Shown piece by piece: positions 51,709 through 59,379 of a DNA stretch of 64,000 nucleotides. This DNA is from Verrucomicrobiaceae bacterium (GTDB taxonomy: Bacteria; Verrucomicrobiota; Verrucomicrobiia; Verrucomicrobiales; Verrucomicrobiaceae), in contig JAIXSY010000041.1 of NCBI GenBank assembly GCA_027484445.1, forward strand, positions 124,001 through 188,000, in the 5' to 3' direction. How positions within the stretch are numbered: position 1 is the first letter of the stretch; every line of letters begins with the position of its first letter. Position numbers and translations under genes: made by a program. Below the pieces are notes generated by a model. That model was not told the origin of the DNA and ran no database searches. It saw only the letters and a program-made list of their open reading frames with translations.

Positions 51709-52704
51709 TCAGTCCGCTACTTCGCACGTCACTTGAGCGCTCTTGTCCATCTCTCCGAGGACCACAGCGCCTGAACCGACCTTGAGCGCTTTTTTGACAT
51801 GTTTTGGATCAACAATGGCTACCCAGCCAATGCCCATGTTGAAGGTGTCCCAGGCATCCATGGGATCGGCGTGCCTCAGCACCTTTTGGACGACGTCATT
51901 TTTCCAATAAGGCACCTTCAGGTGGCAACCCAACCCACGGCGAGTGAAGATGCGCCCCAGGTTTTCGACCAATCCACCTCCCGTGATGTGCGCCATGGCT
52001 GCTGGCTTGATTTTGACACGACGCAATCCCCAGCAGACTTCGTGATAAAGCAAAGTCGGCGTCAGCAGTTGGGCCGCTTCTTTTTTGCTGAGTTTAATGC
52101 TCTCCCGAGCCAGGATACGCCGCACGAGGCTAAATCCATTGGCATGGAAGCCAGCGCTCGGCCAGCCGACGAGAACATCGCCTTTTTTGATTTCCGCAGG
52201 GTTGAGCACGTCTGTTTTCTCCGCAGCGCCAATGGCGAAGCCGGATAACTCCACCATGTCTTCGAGCACAGCCCCAGGCATTTCTGCCGTCTCTCCACCT
52301 GCCAAGATGCAATGACAGGCCTGGAGGTATTCCGACATGCCTGCGATGATGCGCGTGAGCTGGCGCTTTTGGATCTTATTCACTCCCACGTAGTCCAGGA
52401 ACAGGATCGGATCAGCACCGCAGGTCAGGACGTCGTTTACATTCATCGCCACCAGGTCTTTGCCGGCATTTTCCAGGAGATCGTGCTTGAGCAAAAGTTC
52501 GAGCTTGGTGCCGACCCCATCGCATCCGGTAAAGATCACAGGCTGCTTGTATTTGCTGAGGTCGTAACCGGCCGCGAAGAGACCAAAAGCATTGGCGAGC
52601 TTGCGCTTTTTCTGGGTCGCCTTCACCAGCGCGCCGATGTCATCGACAAAGGAGGCTGCTTCATGAATATCGACGCCGGCTTGTTTGTAGGTATGCTTGG
52701 ACAT
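51709..52704 (-). CDS. purM: Phosphoribosylformylglycinamidine cyclo-ligase
   Basis: AIR synthetase, fifth step of purine biosynthesis: ATP-dependent ring closure of FGAM to AIR. 331 residues from the ATG at 52704 (SKHTYKQAGVDIHEAASFVD). Diagnostic blocks: FTGCDGVGTKLELLLKHDLL, DLVAMNVNDVLTCGADPILF, CHCILAGGETAEMPGAV, YELSGF-type VELSGFAIGA, VGWPSAGFHANGFSLVRRIL, AHITGGGLVENLGRIF and DTFNMGIGWVAIVD. Single gene; an upstream start at 52893 would overlap the csaA remnant and is not family-like. Confidence 0.96.
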   Translation of the reverse strand: MSKHTYKQAGVDIHEAASFVDDIGALVKATQKKRKLANAFGLFAAGYDLSKYKQPVIFTGCDGVGTKLELLLKHDLLENAGKDLVAMNVNDVLTCGADPILFLDYVGVNKIQKRQLTRIIAGMSEYLQACHCILAGGETAEMPGAVLEDMVELSGFAIGAAEKTDVLNPAEIKKGDVLVGWPSAGFHANGFSLVRRILARESIKLSKKEAAQLLTPTLLYHEVCWGLRRVKIKPAAMAHITGGGLVENLGRIFTRRGLGCHLKVPYWKNDVVQKVLRHADPMDAWDTFNMGIGWVAIVDPKHVKKALKVGSGAVVLGEMDKSAQVTCEVAD

Positions 52705-52802
52705 GGAAAAGAGAGTCCCGAAAAGGAGAATGGAGCCCTCAGAGTGAAGCCTCACCCCGCTGGATGCAAGCCCCAAGCCGCAAAGACAAATTTCACATTC
52801 TC

Positions 52803-53060
52803 TCAAAGTAGGCGAGCGCCAAGGGGCACAGGTTGGTGCGGCACGCAGCGGGCGAGTTCCCCTTGTTCGTGATGAAAACCTGTCACGAGGCATTCGAACA
52901 GGACGAGCCCGATCTGACGAGCCCGATCTGCTTTGGAGGGTAATTCACCACGGCGACGACCAGCCTGCCCCCGAGTTTCTCCGCACGGTAGAGCGGTCAC
53001 GCCTTCAAGCTTAGGCCTTTCTCGTTATTCCACATCTTCCTGGCTTTGCGGGTTTGATTG
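52803..53060 (-). pseudogene. csaA: csaA (tRNA-binding domain protein) pseudogene
   Basis: The minus-strand sequence reads LYRAEKLGGRLVVAVVNYPP and KQIGLV, then breaks at a 14-bp tandem duplication (52902-52929); removing one copy restores the frame to LFECLVTGFHHEQGELARCV and PHQPVPLGARLL, ending at TGA (52805-52803). This is the second half of CsaA, a dimeric tRNA/substrate-binding protein ('GRQVVAVVNFPPRQI...SEVLVLGF...RPVPLGARL'). Another one-base shift is needed just before LYRAEKL (VTAL against PLY), and the N-terminal half is only vaguely recognisable (TRKARKM). Non-functional remnant; it overlaps the 5' flank of the divergent mnmM gene. Confidence 0.75.
52902..52929. repeat. 14-bp tandem duplication in csaA remnant
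   Basis: GACGAGCCCGATCT occurs twice in tandem (52902-52915, 52916-52929). The extra 14 bases shift the csaA reading frame. Confidence 0.9.
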
Positions 53061-53142
53061 TAAAAAACCGTCAGAAGCGTGGCATTTCCCAAAGCCCCGG
53101 TGGACGCTTGAGATGGCTTTGGGTTTAGCCGATGTTGCCTGC

Positions 53143-53748
53143 ATGATGACCGATTCTCCTCGACTCGCTAGCACCACAGGTGGCCTGCCCTCGGCCGTGC
53201 GCTGGGCGCATTTGCTCATGGAAGATAGACTGCGCCGTGGCGATGCGGTCGTGGATGGCACCGCTGGCAATGGCCATGACACCCTTTTTTTGGCCAAGCT
53301 GGTGGGAGAGGAAGGAAAAGTCTGGGCATTTGACATCCAAGAAGCCGCAGTCATCGAAACCCGCCGCCGAATCACTGCGGCGAGCTTGACCCAAGCGACG
53401 GTCTTTCACGCAGGACACGAAGCAATGGCGGAGTGCATTCCCCTCCAATGGCATGGGCATGTGAAGGGCATCATGATGAACCTCGGCTATCTGCCGGGCT
53501 CAGACAAAAGTCTGATCACTCAGGTAGAAACGACCCTGCACGCCGTGCGCACAGCGCTCCAGCTACTGGCACCTAGCGGATTGCTGACCATCGCCGTTTA
53601 TCCTGGGCATGAAGGCGGAGCCAAAGAGCAGTCAGCGATTGAGGCCTGGGCCGCGAGTCTGCCTCCCCGAGACTACGAGGCGCAGCTGATCCGTCCGATC
53701 AATCGGCTAGCCAGCCCGCCGGAATGCTGGACGGTGTGGAAGCGATGA
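53143..53748 (+). CDS. mnmM: tRNA 5-aminomethyl-2-thiouridine methyltransferase MnmM-like
   Basis: About 201 residues from the ATG at 53143 (53146 also possible). Family of YtqB/MnmM SAM-dependent methyltransferases that complete mnm5s2U34 in tRNA. Motifs: AVRWAHLLMEDRLRRGDAVV, DGTAGNGHDTLFLAKLVG (SAM motif I), VWAFDIQEAA, IMMNLGYLPGSDKSLITQ (the family-specific NLGYLPG.DK) and LLTIAVYPGHEGG. The open frame extends upstream to 52933 but that part overlaps the csaA remnant and is not conserved. Alone on its strand. Confidence 0.88.
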   Translation: MMTDSPRLASTTGGLPSAVRWAHLLMEDRLRRGDAVVDGTAGNGHDTLFLAKLVGEEGKVWAFDIQEAAVIETRRRITAASLTQATVFHAGHEAMAECIPLQWHGHVKGIMMNLGYLPGSDKSLITQVETTLHAVRTALQLLAPSGLLTIAVYPGHEGGAKEQSAIEAWAASLPPRDYEAQLIRPINRLASPPECWTVWKR

Positions 53749-53932
53749 GTTTTCCCCACGCACAAAGATCAAGGTCGAGTCTCTGCCCTCCTGGCGCGAA
53801 GCGTGCTCTCCATTCTTGATGCGAAAGAGGCCCTGGGGCTTCGATCCTCCTGAAATTTAACCTTTCCCAACTAGACAAGGCATTGCCGCCTCTCGACAAA
53901 GGACCCTTTTCTACCGCTTTACCGCGAAGTAC

Positions 53933-53949
53933 TCCACTGTCACAGTGGA
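53933..53949. promoter_or_regulatory. Inverted repeat before the kinase gene, possible operator
   Basis: TCCACTG (53933-53939), TCA, CAGTGGA (53943-53949): perfect 7-bp arms. It lies 32 bases before the kinase ATG and just upstream of an AT-rich TATATCATAAT that could be a -10 region. Candidate operator or promoter-proximal binding site. Confidence 0.35.
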
Positions 53950-53981
53950 CACTCGCTCTGCGTATATCATAATCCCCATTC

Positions 53982-56129
53982 ATGGAACCGACGTCTTCTG
54001 GCTCCCAGCCCACGATCCCCCCGTCTTTCGCAGGGGGGGCAGGATATCCCACCACAAGCACGATGAGTGGAGAGGACTACATGGACCGGACGATCGTGAT
54101 GAAAGTCCCTGGAACGGGCATGACGGTTTTCAACCGCTACAAACTCCAGCGTGTGCTCGGGAGAGGTGGCATGGGCGTGGTCTGGCTCGCCGATGATTTA
54201 AAGCTAGAGCGCCCCGTAGCGCTGAAGTTTTTGCCAAGCTTGATCGGCCTAGACCCAGCCGCTGTGAAGGAGCTAAAGACCGAGACACGTCGTGGGCTTG
54301 AGCTTTCTCATCCTAACATTGTGCGCATCTACGACTTTGTGGATGACGACGACGCAGCCGCCATTTCGATGGAATTTGTCGATGGCAAGACGCTCTCCGA
54401 ATTGCGGCTCGGCGTGGAAGGAGGTGTCTTCACCGTCGCTGAAGTATCCAAGTGGTTGCTTGGCGTCTGCGATGCCCTGGATTACGCGCACTTCCAGCGG
54501 AAGCTCGTCCATCGCGACTTAAAGCCCGCCAACATCATGCTCACGGCGCGGGATGAAGTGGCGAAAATCGCCGATTTTGGCATCGCACGCAGCCTTTCAG
54601 ACACCATGAGCCGTCTCTCTGCGGCCAACATGGGTGCCAGCGGAACCCTGCCCTACATGAGCCCTCAGCAGGCCATGGGAGAGCGCCCTCTGCCAACGGA
54701 TGATGTCTATTCCTTGGGAGCCACTCTCTACGAACTGTTCAGTGGCAAACCACCTTTCTATCGCGGCGATCTGCCCATGCAGATCAATTCGAAAATCCCA
54801 CCCACCGTGGCAGAGCGCCGTCGCGAACTCGACATCACTGGTCGCGAAGAACTGCCCCTACTCTGGGAGGACGCGATCGCTGCCTGCCTCAGCAAAGACC
54901 CAAACATGCGTCCTTCCTGCGCAGGCGTTCTTGCGGAAATGCTGGGCCTGAAAGCAAGCACGGGCACGAGTCGCAACCTTTCCTTCAGCAGCACGCAACG
55001 CACGACAAGCCCGCTTTCCACCGAAGTCCCAAAACAAGAGCGCTCTTCCCTGCCCTGGGTCGCTATTGCTGCCAGCGCTGCTATCCTGGCAGGTGGCTCT
55101 GCCTATTACTTCGGGACTCAACCTCAGGCGACTCAAGCACCGACCGTGGCGGCAAACGCCAACGCTTCCTCCAAGGCGAAAACGCCAGAAACAAGCACTG
55201 CCCCAGAATCAAATCTCCCCACGGAAGCAGAGAAAAAGCCCGCAGGAGCCGAGACAGCGCCAACTCCCCTGACGACCAGCAGCAAGCCCATCCCAGCGGT
55301 AGCTGAAACAACGCCCACACCTGCCCCTGATGCTGCGGGGACCATGAAGCCAGCCGCTGGCACGGAAGAGGCCTCCAAACCAGCCACTGGCAGTATGGTC
55401 GCAGCAGTGAGTCCTTCTCAACTAACACAGACTCCCCCCCCTCAGGGCACAGCTCCTCAGTCAGGAACGCCCCAAGCTGGCCCAGGCTCACCGATTGCGA
55501 TGGAGCCTTCGACATCTCCGATTCCCGCTGGAGTCATGTCGATCCCACCCCCACCGACCTTCGTCGAACTACCGCTCCCTGCAGGTTACATTCCTCCGCC
55601 TCACTTGCGTGAGCAGATCTTTACCCAGCCGGGTTATGTGGTGGAGCCACCGACAGGTTACTGGACTCCCGATCAGATTTTCCCAACCGCGCCTTTCGCC
55701 AGTTACTCCACAGAGGGCAGGCGTTACCTGCTCTTCAAAGCTCAAGAAGTGTTGAAGGACAAAAAACTCTATCAAGAAACTCCCGATGGGGAAGGAAGTG
55801 TCGATGTTCATAACGCGATCATGGTCTTCCAAGCCAAGAGCAGCCTGAAGGCAAATGGGCTGCTGGATGTGCCTACGCTGGCCGCCATGAATCTCTCCAC
55901 CGAAGCCGACAACAAGAGCTGGAAAGCGCCCGCCCTGCCACCTGCCGCGAAAAAACCTGTAGTCACGGAAATGAGCCCAGGTGTCACAGCCGTGCCGCGT
56001 TCCCTACCTCCCAAACCCGGAAGCACTCCGCGGGTTCCTGTTGGCGGACGCTATGCACCACAGGTGAAACAGCCAGGTCTCTTCGAGCGTGGCTTGAATA
56101 GCATCACGAACAAACGAGAGCGCGAGTGA
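53982..56129 (+). CDS. Transmembrane Ser/Thr protein kinase with C-terminal peptidoglycan-binding-like domain
   Basis: 715 residues. PknB-type kinase domain at residues 53-325: Gly loop GRGGMGVVW (60-68), Lys82 in VALKFLP, HRDLKPANIM (177-186), DFGIA (198-202), APE-region equivalent YMSPQQAMG, DVYSLGATLYEL. One membrane helix at 358-377 (LPWVAIAASAAILAGGSAYY) is followed by a 190-residue Pro/Thr/Ala-rich linker and a C-terminal module YLLFKAQEVLKDKKLYQE...NAIMVFQAKSSLKANGLLD, which looks like a peptidoglycan_binding_1 domain. It probably senses wall state outside and phosphorylates cytoplasmic targets. The MEPTSSGSQP start is reasonable (ATG 53982). Two secreted repeat proteins follow in the same direction. 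Confidence 0.92.
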   Translation: MEPTSSGSQPTIPPSFAGGAGYPTTSTMSGEDYMDRTIVMKVPGTGMTVFNRYKLQRVLGRGGMGVVWLADDLKLERPVALKFLPSLIGLDPAAVKELKTETRRGLELSHPNIVRIYDFVDDDDAAAISMEFVDGKTLSELRLGVEGGVFTVAEVSKWLLGVCDALDYAHFQRKLVHRDLKPANIMLTARDEVAKIADFGIARSLSDTMSRLSAANMGASGTLPYMSPQQAMGERPLPTDDVYSLGATLYELFSGKPPFYRGDLPMQINSKIPPTVAERRRELDITGREELPLLWEDAIAACLSKDPNMRPSCAGVLAEMLGLKASTGTSRNLSFSSTQRTTSPLSTEVPKQERSSLPWVAIAASAAILAGGSAYYFGTQPQATQAPTVAANANASSKAKTPETSTAPESNLPTEAEKKPAGAETAPTPLTTSSKPIPAVAETTPTPAPDAAGTMKPAAGTEEASKPATGSMVAAVSPSQLTQTPPPQGTAPQSGTPQAGPGSPIAMEPSTSPIPAGVMSIPPPPTFVELPLPAGYIPPPHLREQIFTQPGYVVEPPTGYWTPDQIFPTAPFASYSTEGRRYLLFKAQEVLKDKKLYQETPDGEGSVDVHNAIMVFQAKSSLKANGLLDVPTLAAMNLSTEADNKSWKAPALPPAAKKPVVTEMSPGVTAVPRSLPPKPGSTPRVPVGGRYAPQVKQPGLFERGLNSITNKRERE

Positions 56130-56245
56130 AGGCCAGGGATACGCTCCTTGGCATCCATCGGAAAGGTCTGGCTTGTCTGCTAAGCTTTGCAACACAAGCT
56201 GATGCAAAGCTTGCCATTCGAACTTTGTTTTTTCATGCTGTGCGG

Positions 56246-57337
56246 ATGTTGAGGCCTACATTCTTCGTTCGATTCAGCGTATGGATGATCTTGCTGACGT
56301 CAGAGCTAGCTACTGCAGAGTCAGGCAAAGCCAAAGGTGACCACGAGTCGAAAGCTGCCACACGCCTGCCCATCTTGTCTCTGGAAGCGAAAAGACATCA
56401 TGCAGAGCTTTCTGAAGTTGCTGATCAATGGCAACCTGATGGCCATTCTTGGCTATCAGGAGAATGGCAAGCATCGCTAATCAAACTCAATGATGCACCG
56501 CTTCAGACGGATTGGATCGCGGCGATCTTTTCCTCGGCCAAGTCTTCTCAAGCACGTGTGTTTCTGAGGGATGGACGAGTGCTACTGGGAACGCTGTCTT
56601 GGAAAGATGCACACTTCGTTAGTCCCATCCTAGGACGAGTGAAACTCAAAGCAGATCACCTCGGTCATCTCATCCTTCGCTCACGCTCCACGGATGGATC
56701 CACAGGCAAGCCACCTGCTATAGCCTGGATTCTCGATCACCCTCAAGGCCGCATCATTCCCGTGACTTCGTTTGCTGAAAAATCAGCGCTCATCTGCCAC
56801 ACCACCTTGGGAACACTGACCTTTGCCTGGAGTGAAATCGAAACCATTCGGGCTCTGCCAAAAGGCAAATCTGAACATGAAATTCATCTGAAAAATGGCT
56901 CCCGACTGGTGGCTTGGCCCCAATGGAAGCTTTCAGGCCTCTCCACAGAAACTTGTTTCGCTTGGGCACGAACCCCCACGCAGCTGGCAGCCTTTTTGAC
57001 CGAAACCATTCAAGAAACGCCGCAATCTCTCCCAGGACTGCGACTGAAAGACGGCAGCTTTCTTCACGGAGCGCCTTTTGATGAAACCACATTATGGCAG
57101 ATCGAGAATTCGGAAATTCAGCTACCCTGCAAAACCTGGGTTCAACTCAAGCAAATGGCAGCCCCAAGCCCAGACGCCTCATTCCTCGGCCCAACCTTCA
57201 CGCTCAAGACAGAGGCTCAAACCTGGATCGCTAGACCTCGCCAAGAGACCTTTTCTTGGCGCTGCGCTGGCCAAAACTGGTTGGTTCCTTGGACAATCGT
57301 CGAAAGCATTGATCTGAAGCAAACCGGAAACCCTTAG
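56246..57337 (+). CDS. Secreted protein with three DG-type repeats
   Basis: 363 residues from the ATG at 56246, which opens a signal peptide (RPTFFVRFSVWMILLTSELA). An in-frame GTG at 56126 overlaps the kinase stop (GTGA) and could be used for coupled translation, but would put a long leader before the signal. Three repeats of about 50 residues follow the pattern 'x-L-x-D-G-x-x-L-x-G-x-L': VFLRDGRVLLGTLSWK near 103, IHLKNGSRLVAWPQWK near 212 and LRLKDGSFLHGAPFDE near 265, each followed by 'lgrvkl....i..liL'. The pattern is repeated in the next protein. No enzyme motif. Probably the kinase's partner in the envelope. Confidence 0.78.
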   Translation: MLRPTFFVRFSVWMILLTSELATAESGKAKGDHESKAATRLPILSLEAKRHHAELSEVADQWQPDGHSWLSGEWQASLIKLNDAPLQTDWIAAIFSSAKSSQARVFLRDGRVLLGTLSWKDAHFVSPILGRVKLKADHLGHLILRSRSTDGSTGKPPAIAWILDHPQGRIIPVTSFAEKSALICHTTLGTLTFAWSEIETIRALPKGKSEHEIHLKNGSRLVAWPQWKLSGLSTETCFAWARTPTQLAAFLTETIQETPQSLPGLRLKDGSFLHGAPFDETTLWQIENSEIQLPCKTWVQLKQMAAPSPDASFLGPTFTLKTEAQTWIARPRQETFSWRCAGQNWLVPWTIVESIDLKQTGNP

Positions 57338-57350
57338 CCTTACTGATCTC

Positions 57351-59339
57351 ATGAATGCCATCAGCCCAATCATTCTGATGATTCTTGCGCTGACAATCCA
57401 GCCCTTGGCTTTAGCAGCCGACCTTCAGGAAGCGAATCTACCGTATGTACCAGGTTCTATCGCAGACTCTGAAGGTAATGAATGGCTGATTGAGCAAAAC
57501 GGAACTGTTCAGCAGAGTGGTGCCGAAACCATGATCGGAAACTGCATGAGCTTGCAGTTTGGCAATCAACAGTTCTACACACAGCAAGCCATGACAACGG
57601 CTGATGGACGACTGATCGTGATGCCCAACAATCAGGCTGTAGGTGGTGTCCGAATCACTCGCCGAATCTATCTCATTGAAGGCCACCCTGTGCTTCTTTA
57701 TGTCGAAGAGTTTCACAACATCACCTCTCGGGATCTGGTGTTTAACTTTGAGGTGCGACACAACCTGAATCATCAAGCTCGAGAAATTACCTCCAATTTA
57801 GGCCGCCCCATCAAGGACAGTTTGGAGCCCAAGGAAAAAGGCCTATTTTCGATCCCGGGTGAAAACGAAAAGAATGCACCGGCTCTGCTTTTCATGATGC
57901 GAACCGCAGCAGGAGCCACTTCCACCATGAAAACTCGGGTTCAAAACAAATACCAAATTTCGATCCCTTACAGCATCACAATTCCAGCAGGACAGGTGCG
58001 ATATCTCGTGCACGGCATCGCACAAGTTCGGTCCAAGGCAGGCCAAACCAACACAACGATTGCACAGAATACTTCAACCTATGCACTTGAAAGATACTTG
58101 GACCGTCTGCCAAAAACCTCACTCAAACTCGCCATCAACCTTGGCGACGAATCTGGGTCGTGGAATCTTGCCGATTGGCTACCCTCCGTGTTCTGGGGCG
58201 TGACCCAGAATTCATTCGATCAATGGGCTCTAGGCCAGCAATCCATTTTAAAAGGACAAGCGATCCTGCGAGGGATAATCTTCAATCGGCAAGGTGAAGC
58301 AAAAATAAAAATGGATCCTTCACGCATAGCAGCATTGGCTGGAAGTCATTTCACACGCGATGAGACATCCTGGATATGCCTTCGCGATGGCCAGCGATGG
58401 AAAGGGCAACTTGAAGCTGAAGAAATGAATTTTTCTCCGCTGGGCGGAAGTGAACTTCCCATTCAGTCACTAGAAAAGTTGATTTTGCGTCAACCATCGC
58501 CGCCATTCACGCAGCATGAAAACAAGCTTATGCATCCTCTGATCGAATTAAGATCTGGGGAAAGAATCGCCATCCAAGCTGAAGGTGACTGGAATGTTCA
58601 GACCGCCTGGGGAACACGAAGCATCCCTTGGTCGGAGATCGTGGCACTCCATGAAAATGAAGAAGACACTTTCGGACAACTCTTGTGCCTCAAGGATGGC
58701 ACACGCCTCAAGGTCCTAACCTCGACTCCAGTCAAGATACAAACGGTGGACCTGGGACAACTCGACCTTGATGGAAAAACTCTGCAACGCATCGTCAGTC
58801 CGATTGCTGAAAGCTTGGAAGAAACTGACCAAGAGCCCACACAAAACTATCTCGAAACGGCAGATAAGCAGCGGATCGTCGGCCAGATCAAAAACCCACA
58901 AATCCTGATCAGCAGTGAAACAGGAGTGGTTCCGATCAGTCCTCATTCCATTCGCGAAATGAAAGTGGCCCATCCGATGAATGACGTCAGCCATGAATCC
59001 GTTTTTGATCTCAAGCTTTGGGCAGGAGGAAACCTCCAAGGAAAGTTGCTCCATGAGACATTAAGCCTCGAAGGCAAGGGATATGTCTGGAACATACCCT
59101 GTTGGCACATTGAGCGCATCGTCAATCCATCGCCATCGGCTGATGCCGAGCTTTTGAGAAAAATAGCAACCTGGATTCATGACCTGGGTAGCGATGATTG
59201 GAAATCGCGTGAAACGGCCACCCGCACTTTGCGTGAGCTCGGCCCACTTGCCCTGGTGAGCCTGAAGCAAGAACGTCAAAGCACCAAGGATGCGGAGATG
59301 ATCCGTCGTTTAGATGAACTGATAAATAACGAAAAGTAG
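57351..59339 (+). CDS. Secreted protein with five DG-type repeats and a HEAT-like C-terminus
   Basis: 662 residues with signal peptide (ISPIILMILALTIQPLALAA). Residues 25-300 form an unassigned domain (YVPGSIADSEGNEWLIEQNG, MPNNQAVGGVRITRRIYLIE, IPAGQVRYLVHGIAQVRSK). From about 340 there are five repeats: ICLRDGQRWKGQLEAEEMNF, IELRSGERIAIQAEGDWNVQ, LCLKDGTRLKVLTSTPVKIQ, LETADKQRIVGQIKNPQILI and LKLWAGGNLQGKLLHETLSL, each ending in a short 'I..lil' strand. The C-terminus (DLGSDDWKSRETATRTLREL GPLALVSL) is HEAT-like, as in many Planctomycetes/Verrucomicrobia proteins. It starts 13 bases after the previous gene; the pair and the kinase form one plus-strand unit. Function unknown. Confidence 0.8.
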   Translation: MNAISPIILMILALTIQPLALAADLQEANLPYVPGSIADSEGNEWLIEQNGTVQQSGAETMIGNCMSLQFGNQQFYTQQAMTTADGRLIVMPNNQAVGGVRITRRIYLIEGHPVLLYVEEFHNITSRDLVFNFEVRHNLNHQAREITSNLGRPIKDSLEPKEKGLFSIPGENEKNAPALLFMMRTAAGATSTMKTRVQNKYQISIPYSITIPAGQVRYLVHGIAQVRSKAGQTNTTIAQNTSTYALERYLDRLPKTSLKLAINLGDESGSWNLADWLPSVFWGVTQNSFDQWALGQQSILKGQAILRGIIFNRQGEAKIKMDPSRIAALAGSHFTRDETSWICLRDGQRWKGQLEAEEMNFSPLGGSELPIQSLEKLILRQPSPPFTQHENKLMHPLIELRSGERIAIQAEGDWNVQTAWGTRSIPWSEIVALHENEEDTFGQLLCLKDGTRLKVLTSTPVKIQTVDLGQLDLDGKTLQRIVSPIAESLEETDQEPTQNYLETADKQRIVGQIKNPQILISSETGVVPISPHSIREMKVAHPMNDVSHESVFDLKLWAGGNLQGKLLHETLSLEGKGYVWNIPCWHIERIVNPSPSADAELLRKIATWIHDLGSDDWKSRETATRTLRELGPLALVSLKQERQSTKDAEMIRRLDELINNEK

Positions 59340-59379
59340 TTTATCATTAGTCCATAGCTCTTCATGAGCGCCCTTAGCT

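Noticed and set aside
52933..53142. N-terminal extension of the mnmM product
   Set aside because: The frame is open, but it lies in the csaA remnant and is not like the family; ATG 53143/53146 fits normal length.
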